DNA of 64,000 bases from Methylobacterium sp. Leaf123 (GCF_001423405.1 NZ_LMNS01000023.1:249683-313682); one strand, 5' to 3'; counted from the stretch's first letter, positions 34,141-45,659 are shown. Notes: generated from the sequence alone by a model not told the origin. Program-made: numbers and translations.

Positions 34141-35483
34141 ACAGCGGCTCGCTGCGCCTGCGGCTCGGGCTCGCCGCCGCCGGGCTGATCGCCCTGGCGC
34201 TGGTGCTGGCCGGGATCGGGCTGACGCTGATCTTCGACCAGGTGCTCGACGCCCGCACCGCCGACGGCCTCGACCGGACCGCCAAGCTCATCGCCGGGCA
34301 GGTCGCCCTGGCGCCGGACGGAGCTCCGACCCTGCCGCGCGAGCCGCCGGATTCGCGCTTCTCGACGCCCTATGGCGGCCTTTACTGGCAGGTTGAGCGT
34401 GCCGGCGGCACCGCACTGCGCTCGCGCTCGCTCTGGGACCGCAGCCTCGGCACGCTTCCCGACACCTCCGAGGAGCCGGCGGTCGGCGACCTCGCCGGGC
34501 CGGATGGCGGCCGGCTTATCGCCGTGACCCGGCGCGTCACGATTCCGGGCAACGGCGCTCCGGTGGCGCTCGCCGTCACGGTGGCGGAGGATCGCCGCGA
34601 CCTCGCACAGAGCCGCGCCACCTTCCTTCGCCTGCTGGTGCCTTCGCTCGGCGCGCTGTTCGCGGCGCTGACGCTGGCCATGTCGCTGTTCGTGCGCCGG
34701 GCGCTGGCGCCGTTCCGAACCCTGCGGGCGGATCTCGCCGCGATCCATGCCGGGAGACAGGCGCGACTGCCCGAGACATTCCCCGAGGAGGTGCGCCCGC
34801 TGGTGGCCGACCTCAACCGCCTGCTCGACGCGCAGGAGCGCGACCTGGAGCGGGCCCGCACGGGTGCGGGCGACATGGCCCACGGCCTCAAGACCCCGCT
34901 CGCGGTGCTCGATGCCCTGGCCCGCCGCACGGAGACCGTCGACCCTGCGCTCGCGGCGGAGATCGCCGAGCAGGCGCAGGCCATGGGCCGGCAGGTCGAG
35001 CGCACGCTGGCCCGGGCGCGGGCTGCCTCGGGGGGCCTGCGGCGGCGTGCCTGCCCGGTCGCCCCGGCCACGGCGCGGATCGTCGGGGCCCTGAAGCGGC
35101 TGCCCGAGGGGGAAGCCCTGCGCTGGGAGATCGCAATCCCGGAAAACCTGGCCTTTCCCGGCGACGAGGGCGACCTCACCGAGATCCTCGGCAACCTCCT
35201 CGACAATGCCCGCAAATGGGCCCACCGCCGCATCCGCGTCTCGGGGCGCGCGGCGGGCGGCGAACATGGTCTGGTGCTGGAGGATGACGGCCCCGGTATG
35301 AGCGCGGCGGCGATCGCCGGCATCGCCCGCGGCCGGCGCTGGGACGAGACCCGGCCGGGCACCGGGTTCGGCATCGCCATCGCCCGTGACCTCGCGGAGG
35401 GCGTCGGCGCGCGGATGCATCTCAGCCGCTCCGAACTCGGCGGCCTGCGGGTGGAGCTGCGCTGGCCGGTTCCGGCGGCCTGA
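34137..35483 (+). CDS. Sensor histidine kinase (QseC/PhoQ-like)
   Basis: A 448-residue inner-membrane kinase. Two transmembrane helices (about 8-32 and 160-182) flank a periplasmic sensor domain. A HAMP-like segment follows, then an H-box with His249 (DMAHGLKTPLAVL), an N-box (ILGNLLDNARKWA), and G-boxes (EDDGPGM and GTGFGIAIA). The GTG start overlaps the regulator stop. It forms a cassette with the PepSY protein; the signal is unknown. Confidence 0.9.
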   Translation: MNSGSLRLRLGLAAAGLIALALVLAGIGLTLIFDQVLDARTADGLDRTAKLIAGQVALAPDGAPTLPREPPDSRFSTPYGGLYWQVERAGGTALRSRSLWDRSLGTLPDTSEEPAVGDLAGPDGGRLIAVTRRVTIPGNGAPVALAVTVAEDRRDLAQSRATFLRLLVPSLGALFAALTLAMSLFVRRALAPFRTLRADLAAIHAGRQARLPETFPEEVRPLVADLNRLLDAQERDLERARTGAGDMAHGLKTPLAVLDALARRTETVDPALAAEIAEQAQAMGRQVERTLARARAASGGLRRRACPVAPATARIVGALKRLPEGEALRWEIAIPENLAFPGDEGDLTEILGNLLDNARKWAHRRIRVSGRAAGGEHGLVLEDDGPGMSAAAIAGIARGRRWDETRPGTGFGIAIARDLAEGVGARMHLSRSELGGLRVELRWPVPAA

Positions 35484-35505
35484 GACCGGCGCCGGGTCGA
35501 TGCCG

Positions 35506-35892
35506 TCAGGCGGCCTGGCCGAGGGCGCCGAGCAGGTCGGAGCGGCAATAGGGCTTCGGCAGGAAGCCGGCATCCGGCAGGTCGTCGGCCCGCGGCCGGA
35601 CCCGGCCCGAGGTGACGACGAGGCGGATATGCGGCCAGCGTGCCCGCACCCGCGCCGCCAGCGTCAGCCCGTCCATCGAGCCCGGCATGTCGATGTCGGT
35701 GAACAGGGCGCCGAAGGCCTGCGCCCTCCCCTCGAGGAGTTGCAGAGCCGCGTCGGCGTCCGGCGCCTCGGCCACCGGCAGGCCGGCATCCTCCAGCATG
35801 TCCACGGCCACCATGCGCACGAAACACTCATCCTCGACGACGAGGATGCGGGGCGCGGAGGACGGATCGGTCGGCTCGAACAGACAGGTCAT
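35506..35892 (-). CDS. Single-domain response regulator
   Basis: A 128-residue stand-alone receiver: acidic residues in VVEDECF, phospho-acceptor Asp66 (FTDIDMPGSMDG), a conserved Ser in VTSGR and Lys in FLPKPY. There is no output domain. ATG 35892 is preferred; the frame continues upstream but is not protein-like. It is divergent from the kai operon across a 416-bp spacer, and convergent with the PepSY kinase gene by 22 bp. It could receive phosphate from the hybrid kinase at 38732. Confidence 0.85.
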   Translation of the reverse strand: MTCLFEPTDPSSAPRILVVEDECFVRMVAVDMLEDAGLPVAEAPDADAALQLLEGRAQAFGALFTDIDMPGSMDGLTLAARVRARWPHIRLVVTSGRVRPRADDLPDAGFLPKPYCRSDLLGALGQAA

Positions 35893-36308
35893 CGGCGGGG
35901 GACGGGCTGCTGAGGGTTGAGGGGAAGCGGCCTTCGTCAAAGTGTCCGCGCGGCGATTGGTTTCAGCGGAGCCGCAGAAGATTCGAAGAAATATCAAGCC
36001 TGAATCATGGCTCGACGCGCCGGCCGGGCGCTCGCTGGGCCGTGTATTGCCACCCCCTGGCCTTTGCATTACGGGAGCCGGGAATCGGGTGTTCGAGGCC
36101 CGCCATGACGCCTTGATGACGACGCCCTTGCCTCACGACGCCTCCGTCCCCTCCCGTCGGCGCCTGCGCCCGGCGCCGCTGCCGGCGCCCATTCCCTTCC
36201 TCGTGTCCCGGCTGCGGCGTTCCCCCATGACGATCCTGCGCCTGGACCACGGACCGGACGGGTTGCCCCCGATGACGGCCAGAGAAGAAACCGTCTTGGA
36301 GACCTGCC
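35893..36308. other. Divergent control region upstream of the kai operon
   Basis: A 416-bp spacer. A short frame from ATG 36116 (67 codons, ending TGA 36319 inside kaiC) could be a leader peptide, but it lacks a good ribosome site and recognisable features. The AT-richer part near 35955-36010 may hold the promoters. No RNA gene seen. Confidence 0.4.
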
Positions 36309-38032
<1,724 letters not shown>

Positions 38033-38036
<4 letters not shown>

Positions 38037-38410
38037 ACGGTTCCGAACCCACCGAGGACGGGCTCGACACCGACGCCGCCGGCATGGCGGAGGAGGACCG
38101 TTACCACCTGCGCCTCTACGTCGCCGGCCAGACCTCCAAGTCGCTGACCGCGATGGCCAACCTCAAGCGTTTCTGCGAGGAGCACTTGGCCGGCCATTAC
38201 GACATCGAGGTCATCGACCTGATGAAGAACCCGCAGCTCGCGGCCGGCGACCAGATCCTGGCGATCCCGACCCTGGTGCGCCGCCTGCCCGCGCCGCTCA
38301 AGCGCATCATCGGCGACCTGTCCAACACCGAGAAGGTGCTGGTCGGCCTCGATATCCGGCCCCAGAACCTCCCAGAAAAGAATCCCGCAGCGAAGGCGGA
38401 CGGCGTTTGA
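38033..38410 (+). CDS. kaiB: KaiB-family protein (first copy)
   Basis: A 125-residue thioredoxin-like KaiB. The core [54 protein letters not shown] and [13 protein letters not shown] fits the family throughout. It has an extra acidic N-terminus of about 25 residues. It starts 4 bp inside the kaiC end (ATGA), so it is coupled to it. KaiB binds KaiC and, in cyanobacteria, switches fold to do so. Confidence 0.93.
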
Positions 38411-38742
38411 GCAGCGGGGACATCACGGACCACGGGGAGGCGGGGCGCACCCGGCTGCGCCTCTACGTCGCCGGCACCTCGCCGCGCTCGACCCGCAGCA
38501 TCGAGAGCGTACGCCGCCTGTGCGAGCATCGGCTCGGGGGTGCGTGCGACCTCGAAGTGGTCGACATCTACCAGCAAGCGGCGCTCGCGGGCGAAGACGG
38601 CGTGGTCGCGGCGCCGACCCTGGTGCGGCTCTCCCCCCTCCCCGCCCGACGCATCACCGGCGATCTGAGCGACGAGCGGCATGTCCTCGACGGGCTTGGA
38701 CTCGGCGCGCTTGGACTCGGCGGGGCCGCCGATGAGCACTGA
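38407..38742 (+). CDS. KaiB-family protein (second copy, divergent)
   Basis: A 111-residue second KaiB ([57 protein letters not shown]). Its loop differs from the first copy, and it has a Gly/Leu/Ala-rich C-terminus ([10 protein letters not shown]). A TTG start lies within the kaiB stop (TTGA), and the end overlaps the kinase start. Tandem, diverged KaiB proteins suggest different partners, perhaps one for KaiC and one for the kinase. Confidence 0.88.
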   Translation: MSSGDITDHGEAGRTRLRLYVAGTSPRSTRSIESVRRLCEHRLGGACDLEVVDIYQQAALAGEDGVVAAPTLVRLSPLPARRITGDLSDERHVLDGLGLGALGLGGAADEH

Positions 38743-40495
38743 GCCCGACGCCACGGCTTTGGACGAGGCGCAGGCGCGCATCCGCGCGCTGGAATCGCGG
38801 CTGGAGGAGGTCGAGGACACCCTCGCAGCGATCCGCCGGGGCGATTTCGATGCGATCGTGGTCGAGGGTCCGGGCGGCGAGCGGCTGGTCTACACCCTGG
38901 AGAATGCCGACCGGCCCTACCGGGTGCTGATCGAGCAGATCCAGGAGGGCGCCTTCACCCTCGGGCCGGACGGGACGCTGCTCTACTGCAACCGCCGGCT
39001 CGCCGAGACCCTGGGCACCCCGCAGGAGCGCCTGATCGGCCAGCCCTTCGCGCGTTTCGCCGCCGGGGGTCAGGACGCGGCGCTCGCCGCCCTGATCGCG
39101 CAGGCGGCGCGGATGCCGGCCCGCGGCGAGATCGCCCTGTGCGACGAGGCGGGGGTCGAGCGCCCGGCCTACCTGTCGCTGAGCCGGCTCGACGGCGACG
39201 GCGACACCCTGCTCCTGTGCGGTGTGATCACCGACCTCACGGCGGAGCGCCTGCGCCTGCACGAACTCGCCGAGGCGAACGAGCGCCTGCGCGCCGAGGT
39301 GGCCGAGCGCGAGCGGATCGAGGAGGCGTTGCGCCAGAGCCAGAAGATGGAGGCGGTGGGCCAGCTCACCGGCGGCGTCGCGCACGACTTCAACAACCTG
39401 CTCACCGTCATCAAATCCTCCACCGACCTGCTCAAGCGCCCCGATCTCGCCGAGGAGCGCCGCCGCCGCTACGTCGATGCCATCTCCGACACGGTGGCCC
39501 GCGCGGCCAAGCTGACCGGCCAACTCCTCGCCTTCGCCCGGCGCCAAGCCTTGAAGCCCGAAGTGTTCGATGCGGGCCGCGGCGTCGCGTCGGTGGCCGA
39601 CATGGTCGGCACGCTCACCGGGGCGCGCATCCAGGTGAAGACGCTGATCGAGCCGTGTTTCGACGCGGCGGGCGAGCCCTTCGCCTGCCTCGTGGAAGCC
39701 GATCCGAGCCAGTTCGACACGGCGCTCGTCAACATGGTCGTCAACGCCCGCGATGCCATGGACGGCGAGGGCACGCTCACTATCCGGGTCGGCCATGCCG
39801 GGCAGATCCCGGCTCTGCGCACCCATCCGGCGGTGCCCGGCGACTTCGTGGCGGTGGCGATCTCCGACACGGGCACGGGCATCGCGCCGGCCGACCTGTC
39901 GCGGATCTTCGAGCCGTTCTTCACCACGAAGGGCGTCGGCCAGGGCACCGGGCTCGGCCTCTCCCAGGTGTTCGGCTTCGCCAAGCAATCGGGCGGCGAC
40001 ATCGCGGTGGAGAGCGTGCTGGGACAGGGCACGACCTTCACACTGTTCCTGCCGCGGGCCAAGGTCGCCCCGACCCTGGTCGAGTCCGCCGACGAGCCCG
40101 AGCCGCTGGCCCCCGGCCACGGCACCTGCGTGCTGCTGGTGGAGGACAACCGCGAGGTCGGCGCCTTCGCGACGCAAGCGCTCGCCGAACTCGGCTACGG
40201 CACCGTCTGGGCGATGGATGGGGAGCAGGCGCTGGCCGAACTCGACCGGACGCCGGAGCGCTTCGACGTGGTGTTCACCGATGTGGTGATGCCCGGTATG
40301 AACGGCGTCGAACTTGCCCGCACGATCCTGGGGCGGACACCGAGCATGCCGATCGTGCTCTCCTCCGGCTACAGCCACGTGCTGGCCGAGGACGGGCGCC
40401 ACGGCTTCCCGCTGCTGCACAAGCCCTATTCGGTGGAAGATCTCTCGCGCATCCTGCGCCGGGCGATCCAGCGGCGCAGCGCGCGGGCCCGGTGA
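38732..40495 (+). CDS. PAS-containing hybrid histidine kinase of the kai operon
   Basis: A 587-residue soluble kinase. An N-terminal coiled coil ([20 protein letters not shown]) is followed by a PAS domain (about 60-180). The H-box with His218 is [17 protein letters not shown], and the ATPase domain has an N-box ([10 protein letters not shown]) and G-boxes ([17 protein letters not shown]). The C-terminal receiver carries Asp517 ([11 protein letters not shown]). ATG 38732 overlaps the end of the second kaiB and is preferred to the start at 38681. It is the likely output kinase of the Kai proteins, with the single-domain regulator at 35506 as a candidate partner. Confidence 0.88.
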   Translation: MSTEPDATALDEAQARIRALESRLEEVEDTLAAIRRGDFDAIVVEGPGGERLVYTLENADRPYRVLIEQIQEGAFTLGPDGTLLYCNRRLAETLGTPQERLIGQPFARFAAGGQDAALAALIAQAARMPARGEIALCDEAGVERPAYLSLSRLDGDGDTLLLCGVITDLTAERLRLHELAEANERLRAEVAERERIEEALRQSQKMEAVGQLTGGVAHDFNNLLTVIKSSTDLLKRPDLAEERRRRYVDAISDTVARAAKLTGQLLAFARRQALKPEVFDAGRGVASVADMVGTLTGARIQVKTLIEPCFDAAGEPFACLVEADPSQFDTALVNMVVNARDAMDGEGTLTIRVGHAGQIPALRTHPAVPGDFVAVAISDTGTGIAPADLSRIFEPFFTTKGVGQGTGLGLSQVFGFAKQSGGDIAVESVLGQGTTFTLFLPRAKVAPTLVESADEPEPLAPGHGTCVLLVEDNREVGAFATQALAELGYGTVWAMDGEQALAELDRTPERFDVVFTDVVMPGMNGVELARTILGRTPSMPIVLSSGYSHVLAEDGRHGFPLLHKPYSVEDLSRILRRAIQRRSARAR

Positions 40496-40540
40496 GGTGT
40501 CCCTGAGCCCACAGCGGCTTACGCTGCGGGCAAGAAAAAA

Positions 40541-40560
40541 GGCTCGGATTGCTCCGAGCC
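40541..40560. terminator. Bidirectional terminator between hybrid kinase and sua5
   Basis: GGCTCGGA-TTGC-TCCGAGCC, a perfect 8-bp stem with a tetraloop. An A-run on its left gives a U-tract for the leftward sua5 transcript, and TTGAAG follows on the right. It lies between convergent genes. Confidence 0.75.
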
Positions 40561-40654
40561 TTGAAGGGAAAAGGCCATTGGGGGCTGAACTGGCCTTCGT
40601 GATCGGATAATGCGCCGGAGGCCGTCTGGTTCCGCAAAAAAGTTCAACGAAAAA

Positions 40655-41650
40655 TCATGCCGGTTGCGGCGCGGCCGCCCGGCGCAGGCGGTCGTTGATC
40701 GCCTCGCCCAGCCCCTCCTCCGGCACCGGGACGACGGCGATGGTCGGCGCGCCCGAGGCGTCGAGCCGGCGCAGGGCCCCGAACAGCCGCGCGGCAGCCT
40801 CCGCCGGATCGCCGCGCGCGCTCAGGGATTCGACCGCCGCCGCCTCTTCCAGCCCGGCCGGGCGGAAGGCGCCGAACAGCAAGGCCGCCTCACCGGGTTC
40901 GATGCGGATCGCGTCGAGCCGCACCCCGGCCCGCGGCGCGTAGTGCGAGGCGAGCAGGCCGGGCCCCACCGGCCGCGAGCCCGGATCACCGGCGGCCTCG
41001 GGGGCAAAGCCCAGCACGGCGGCGAGGGCCTCCCGCGTCACCCCGCCGGGGCGGAGCAGCCGGGGCGGCCCGCCGAGGCAGGCGACCACGGTGGACTCGA
41101 CCCCGACCGGACATCCCCCCCCGTCGAGCACCGCCGCGATGCGCCCGTCGAGATCGGTCAGCACATGATCGGCGCTGGTGGGGCTCACCCGTCCGGAGCG
41201 GTTGGCCGAGGGCGCCGCCACCGGCCGCCCGACCCGTTCCAGCAGCGCACGGGCGATGGCGTGGGCCGGCACGCGGAGCGCCACGGAGTCGAGCCCGGCC
41301 CGAGCGAGATCGCAGACCGAGCCGCCGGGTGCCGCCGGCACCACCAGGGTCAGCGGCCCCGGCCAGAATTTTTTCGCGAGGCGGAGGGCGGCTTCGTCGA
41401 ACACGCCCTCGGCCAACGCAGCCTCGGGCGTCGCAACATGGGCGATCAGCGGGTTGAAGCGCGGGCGGCCCTTGGCCGCATAGATCGCGGCCACCGCCTC
41501 CGGGTCGGTGGCGTCGGCCCCGAGCCCGTAGACCGTCTCCGTCGGCAGGGCGACGAGGCGCCCCGTCCGGATCAGGTCGGCCGCCCGCGCGAGGCCGCTG
41601 ACGTCGGCGGTCAAGCGTAGCGTGGGGATGGTTGACGGTGGGGCGTCCAT
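40655..41650 (-). CDS. sua5: Threonylcarbamoyl-AMP synthase (Sua5/YrdC family)
   Basis: A 331-residue enzyme making threonylcarbamoyl-AMP for the t6A modification of tRNA. The YrdC domain covers about residues 15-205 (GRLVALPTETVYGLGADATD, KGRPRFNPLIAHV, KKFWPGPLTLVVP, PSANRSGRVSPTSADHV). The Sua5 C-terminal domain follows (RPVGPGLLASHYAPRAGVRL). ATG 41650 is preferred over 41761, which adds 37 unlikely residues. Divergent from the acyl-CoA dehydrogenase. Confidence 0.92.
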   Translation of the reverse strand: MDAPPSTIPTLRLTADVSGLARAADLIRTGRLVALPTETVYGLGADATDPEAVAAIYAAKGRPRFNPLIAHVATPEAALAEGVFDEAALRLAKKFWPGPLTLVVPAAPGGSVCDLARAGLDSVALRVPAHAIARALLERVGRPVAAPSANRSGRVSPTSADHVLTDLDGRIAAVLDGGGCPVGVESTVVACLGGPPRLLRPGGVTREALAAVLGFAPEAAGDPGSRPVGPGLLASHYAPRAGVRLDAIRIEPGEAALLFGAFRPAGLEEAAAVESLSARGDPAEAAARLFGALRRLDASGAPTIAVVPVPEEGLGEAINDRLRRAAAPQPA

Positions 41651-41759
41651 GGCGGAGTGGATGCGAGGAAGAACGGCCGGCCGTAGACCCTTCGGCCGCA
41701 AGCCGTCAAACGGGATCGCCGCCCCCGGAACGCGCGGCGGGAGGAGCGGTGTACCGGTC

Positions 41760-43523
41760 ATGAGCTATCGCGCGCCCGTAGAGGAGATGGCCTTCACCCT
41801 CCGCCACGTCGCGGGGCTCGACGCCGTGCTGGCGCAGAGCGGAGCCGAGATCGGCCCGGACGATGCGGTCGCCATCCTCGAAGAGGCGGGCCGGCTCGCC
41901 GGCAACGTCATCGCCCCGCTCAACCGGGTCGGGGACCGCCACGGCACGCCGTTCTCGGACGGCCGCGTCACCACCGCGCCGGGCTGGGCGTCAGCCTACC
42001 GCGCCTTCGTCGAGGGCGGCTGGAACGGCGTGCTCGCCGCACCCGATTACGGGGGGCAGGGCCTGCCGCACCTGATCGCCGCCGCCTGCACCGAGATGTG
42101 GAACGGGGCCAACCTCGCCTTCGGCCTGTGCCCGCTACTGACCGCCGGCGGCGTCGAGGCGCTAGCCGCCCACGGCTCCGATGACCTGAAGAGCCGCTAC
42201 CTCGAAAAGCTCGTTTCCGGCGAGTGGACCGCGACCATGAACCTGACCGAGCCGCAGGCGGGCTCGGACCTCTCGGCCCTGCGCACCCGCGCCGAGCCGA
42301 ACGGCGACGGCAGCTACCGGATCACCGGCGCCAAGATCTACATCACCTATGGCGAGCACGACCTTGCCGACAACATCTGCCACCTCGTGCTCGCCCGCCT
42401 CAAGGACGCGCCGGCCGGCACCCGCGGCATCTCGCTGTTCCTCGTGCCGAAGGTGCTGCCGGACGGGAGCCGCAACGACCTGCGGTGTTCGGGTATCGAG
42501 CACAAGCTCGGCATCCACGCCTCGCCGACCTGCTCCATGGCCTTCGGTGACGCGGGCGGCGCGACCGGCTGGCTGATCGGCGAGGAGAACCGGGGCCTGG
42601 CCTGCATGTTCACGATGATGAACTCGGCCCGGCTCAATGTCGGGCTGCAGGGCGTGGGCGTGGCGGAAGCCGCCTATCAGAAGGCGCTCAATTATGCCCG
42701 CGAGCGCCGCCAGGGCCGGGCGCCGGGCGCGTCGGAGCCGGTCAGCGCCATCGTGGCCCATGCCGACATCCAGCGCACGCTGCTGACGATGAAGGCCTAC
42801 ACGGCGGCCTCCCGCGGCATCTGCTACCTCACCGCGCAAGCGCTCGACGCCGCTGATGGACCCGAGGGCAAGGCGGCGCATGACCGTGCCTCGCTGCTGA
42901 CGCCGGTGGCCAAAGCCTTCTCCACCGACATCGCCAACGAGGTGACCTCGCTCGGCGTCCAGGTCCATGGCGGCATGGGCTTCGTCGAGGAGACGGGGGC
43001 GGCCCAGCTCATGCGCGATGCCCGCATCCTCGGCATCTACGAGGGCACCAACGGCATCCAGGCGATCGACCTCGTCACCCGCAAGCTGCCGCTGAACGGC
43101 GGCGCCACGGTCGGCGCCCAGATCGCTTCGATGCGGCGGGTGACGGAGGGGCTGCTGAAGGACGGCGCGCCCGGCTTCGGCCATGCGGCGGCACGCCTGC
43201 GCGAGGGCATCGGCAGCCTCGACCGGACGACGAGCTTCCTGCTCAAGGCGCTCGCCTCGAACCGCCCGCAGGAGGCGCTTCCCGGCGCGACGCCGTATCT
43301 GCGCCTGTTCGGCCTGGTTCAGGGGGCGGCCTGCCTCGCGACGGCGGGGCTGGCTGCGAGCACGGCCGTGAAGGCCGGCGAGACCGATCCGGCCCACGCG
43401 GCACGGATCGCGCTCGCCCGCTTCTTCGCCGAGAACCTGCTGCCGGCGGCGGGCGGCCTGGAGCAGTCGATTCTCTCGGGGGGCGACTTCGCCGACGATC
43501 CCGCCTTCGCGCTCGCGGGGTGA
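41760..43523 (+). CDS. Acyl-CoA dehydrogenase, long form
   Basis: A 587-residue FAD enzyme oxidising acyl-CoA thioesters. Family signatures are TMNLTEPQAGSDLSAL, ITGAKIYITYGEHDL, GIHASPTCSMAFGDA, SARLNVGLQGVGVAE and IYEGTNGIQAIDLV, the last holding the catalytic glutamate. It carries the extra C-terminal domain of the longer (about 590-residue) subgroup. ATG 41760 starts the conserved MSYRAPVEEM; upstream codons look non-coding. The chain-length preference cannot be told. Convergent with the TetR gene 4 bp away. Confidence 0.9.
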   Translation: MSYRAPVEEMAFTLRHVAGLDAVLAQSGAEIGPDDAVAILEEAGRLAGNVIAPLNRVGDRHGTPFSDGRVTTAPGWASAYRAFVEGGWNGVLAAPDYGGQGLPHLIAAACTEMWNGANLAFGLCPLLTAGGVEALAAHGSDDLKSRYLEKLVSGEWTATMNLTEPQAGSDLSALRTRAEPNGDGSYRITGAKIYITYGEHDLADNICHLVLARLKDAPAGTRGISLFLVPKVLPDGSRNDLRCSGIEHKLGIHASPTCSMAFGDAGGATGWLIGEENRGLACMFTMMNSARLNVGLQGVGVAEAAYQKALNYARERRQGRAPGASEPVSAIVAHADIQRTLLTMKAYTAASRGICYLTAQALDAADGPEGKAAHDRASLLTPVAKAFSTDIANEVTSLGVQVHGGMGFVEETGAAQLMRDARILGIYEGTNGIQAIDLVTRKLPLNGGATVGAQIASMRRVTEGLLKDGAPGFGHAAARLREGIGSLDRTTSFLLKALASNRPQEALPGATPYLRLFGLVQGAACLATAGLAASTAVKAGETDPAHAARIALARFFAENLLPAAGGLEQSILSGGDFADDPAFALAG

Positions 43524-43527
43524 GCGG

Positions 43528-44190
43528 TTACACCGCCGCGTCCGGCCCGTAGCCCGCATAGAAGACCCGCACGGCTTCCGAGACCCGGTGCCGGATCTCG
43601 GCCTCCTCCGGCGCCGTGCCTGCGTTGAACAGCAGCCGCGTCAGCATTCCCGCTTGGCAGAGCTGGAGAAAGTGCTTGGCGGCGAGATCGGTGTCGTCGG
43701 CGCGCAGGCGCCCGGCGGCGACCTGGGCGTCGATATAGGCTTTCAGCCGCGCGACCCCGCAGGCCGGGCCGGCCTCGTAGAAGGCCTGCCCGAACCGGGG
43801 AAATTTCTCGCAGGCGCCCATCACCATGCGGATGATCGAGACGTGCTCGGGCCGCGCCATCGTCATGAGGTAACTGATCCCGAGCCGCGTCAGCACGGCG
43901 CGCACATCCGGGTCGTCCTCGTCGAGCCGGAACAGGTTCTCGGCCAATTCCGACTTCGCCTCGGTGGTCAGAGTCTCGAACAGCGCCTCCTTGCTATCGA
44001 AATAGACGTAGAGCGTGCCCTTCGAGACGTTCGCGGTCTTGGCGATCTCGCCCATGCTGGCCCCGTCGAAGCCGGAGGCCATGAACACCTGGCGCGCGCC
44101 CTCCAAGATTTGCCGGCGCTTGTCGCTCTCGCCCGATGAGGTTGCTTGCGGGGCCGCCTGCCCCCGCTCCTGTATCGCTGCGCCCGCCAT
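43528..44190 (-). CDS. TetR-family repressor of the EmrAB pump
   Basis: A 220-residue TetR regulator. The helix-turn-helix is near residues 23-70 (ILEGARQVFMASGFDGASMG, IAKTANVSKGTLYVYFDSKE), and the C-terminal half is a helical ligand domain. ATG 44190 is preferred over GTG 44202. It is divergent from emrA, with two near-perfect palindromes between them, so it very likely represses both itself and the pump. Confidence 0.88.
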   Translation of the reverse strand: MAGAAIQERGQAAPQATSSGESDKRRQILEGARQVFMASGFDGASMGEIAKTANVSKGTLYVYFDSKEALFETLTTEAKSELAENLFRLDEDDPDVRAVLTRLGISYLMTMARPEHVSIIRMVMGACEKFPRFGQAFYEAGPACGVARLKAYIDAQVAAGRLRADDTDLAAKHFLQLCQAGMLTRLLFNAGTAPEEAEIRHRVSEAVRVFYAGYGPDAAV

Positions 44191-44222
44191 CGCCTGACCC
44201 ACTTACCCCAACTCGTCTACAT

Positions 44223-44241
44223 TGACCGAACCGTTCAGTCA
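44223..44241. promoter_or_regulatory. Probable TetR operator 1
   Basis: TGACCGAACCGTTCAGTCA, a near-perfect 19-bp palindrome with one mismatch between the arms. It matches operator 2 at 17 of 19 positions and lies 33 bp before the repressor start. Confidence 0.7.
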
Positions 44242-44289
44242 GTGCTAGCTAGCCTTCGAATGAGGGCGGCGTCAACTCGACCCGTCGAA

Positions 44290-44308
44290 TGACCGAACGG
44301 TTCGGTCA
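44290..44308. promoter_or_regulatory. Probable TetR operator 2
   Basis: TGACCGAACGGTTCGGTCA, a perfect 19-bp palindrome around a central base, 22 bp before the preferred emrA start. It overlaps an earlier ATG (44289), which argues against that ATG being the true start. Confidence 0.75.
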
Positions 44309-44330
44309 ATGCATGTCTGGGATGTCAGTC

Positions 44331-45536
44331 ATGTCGCTGCGTGAGGATTCCGGCCGGTCCGAGGCCGCCCTTGAGACCGCCGAGGAGGAGCGGGCCGAGG
44401 CCGGCCGGGCGCCGGCCCTGCGCCCCGCCCCTGCCGCCGAGCCGGTGCCGCCCTCCCCCGCCAAGCCGAGCCGGCCGCTGCGGCGTGCGGTTTTGGGCCT
44501 CGTGCTCTGCGCAGCTCTCGGCGGCGGCGCCTATGCCGGCTGGGATTGGTGGACGGTCGGGCGCTTCTTCGTCAGCACCGACGACGCCTACGTGCAGGCG
44601 GACATCTCGGTGCTCGCCGCCAAGGTATCGGGCTATCTGGCGGCGGTGCCGGTGGTGAACGGACAGGCGGTGAAGCGGGGCGACGTGATCGCCCGGCTCG
44701 ACGACGGCGATTACCGCCTCGCCCTGAAGGCCGCGGAGGACAAGCTCGCCACCCAGAAGAGCACCATCGCCCGTGTCGGCCGGCAGGCCGAGGCGGCGCA
44801 GGCGCAGGTGTTGCAGAGCGCGGCACAGATCGATGCCGCGAAGGCCGACGCCGTGCGGGCCGGCGCCGACTACGCCCGGGCCACGGGGATGCAGGCGGAC
44901 TACGTCGCCCGGTCCCGCCTCGATGGGGTCAAGGCCGACCGCGACCGCACCGAGGCGGCGGTGAAGTCGGCCGAGGCCGCCCTCGTGGCCGCGCGGGCCA
45001 ATGTCGAAGTGCTGCGGGCGCAGACGCGCGAGGCCGAGAACCTCGCCGCGGAGCTGCGCACCGCCGCCGACCGCGCGCGGCGCGACCTCGATTTCGCGGT
45101 GATCCGCGCCCCATTCGATGGCGTCGTCGGCAACAAGGCGGTGGAGGCCGGCGCCTACGTCTCGCCGGGCTCGCGCATCGCCGCCCTGGTGCCGCTCCAG
45201 AGCGTGCGGGTCGATGCGAACTTCAAGGAGACGCAGCTCGCCCGCGTCCGGCCCGGCCAGGAGGTCCATATCCACGTGGATGCCTATCCCGACCGCGACA
45301 TCGTCGGCACGGTGGAGGCGCTCTCGCCCGCCTCCGGCTCGGTCTTCAGCCTGCTGCCGCCGGACAACGCCACCGGCAACTTCACCAAGATCGTCCAGCG
45401 CCTGCCCGTGCGCGTCCACGTCCCCGAGGATATCGCCCGCGAAGGCCTGCTGCGCCCCGGCCTCTCGGTGGTGGTGCGAGTCGAAACCCGCGAGGGCGCC
45501 GACGCGCCGGTGCAGCGGCTCGCCGCCCGGCCCTGA
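44331..45536 (+). CDS. emrA: EmrA-type membrane fusion protein (HlyD family)
   Basis: Periplasmic adaptor of a drug-efflux pump, about 401 residues. A charged cytoplasmic N-terminus precedes one transmembrane helix (RAVLGLVLCAALGGGAYAGW). Next comes the lipoyl half-motif STDDAYVQADISVLAAKVSG, a long alpha-hairpin of heptad repeats (about 110-230), the second half-motif VIRAPFDGVVGNKAV, and a beta-barrel (VDANFKETQLARVRPGQ). ATG 44331 is chosen because the frame's first ATG (44289) lies in the operator; ATG 44313 is another option. It pairs with emrB at 45660. Confidence 0.88.
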   Translation: MSLREDSGRSEAALETAEEERAEAGRAPALRPAPAAEPVPPSPAKPSRPLRRAVLGLVLCAALGGGAYAGWDWWTVGRFFVSTDDAYVQADISVLAAKVSGYLAAVPVVNGQAVKRGDVIARLDDGDYRLALKAAEDKLATQKSTIARVGRQAEAAQAQVLQSAAQIDAAKADAVRAGADYARATGMQADYVARSRLDGVKADRDRTEAAVKSAEAALVAARANVEVLRAQTREAENLAAELRTAADRARRDLDFAVIRAPFDGVVGNKAVEAGAYVSPGSRIAALVPLQSVRVDANFKETQLARVRPGQEVHIHVDAYPDRDIVGTVEALSPASGSVFSLLPPDNATGNFTKIVQRLPVRVHVPEDIAREGLLRPGLSVVVRVETREGADAPVQRLAARP

Positions 45537-45572
45537 TCGCCTCCGGCCGCCTCGAACCGTCCCTCCCCACCC

Positions 45573-45615
45573 CCTCATCCTGAGGTGCCCGCGTAGCGGG
45601 CCTCGAAGGATGAGG
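45573..45615. repeat. REP-like palindrome between emrA and emrB
   Basis: A single copy of the element seen twice at 4431-4541: CCTCATCCT, then GAGGTGCCCGC, a short loop, GCGGGCCTCGA and AGGATGAGG. It can fold as a hairpin and may uncouple expression of the two pump genes or stabilise the emrA message. Confidence 0.7.
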
Positions 45616-45659
45616 GTGAGACGGGGATGACCCCACCAAGATACGGATCGAGGCGCCCC

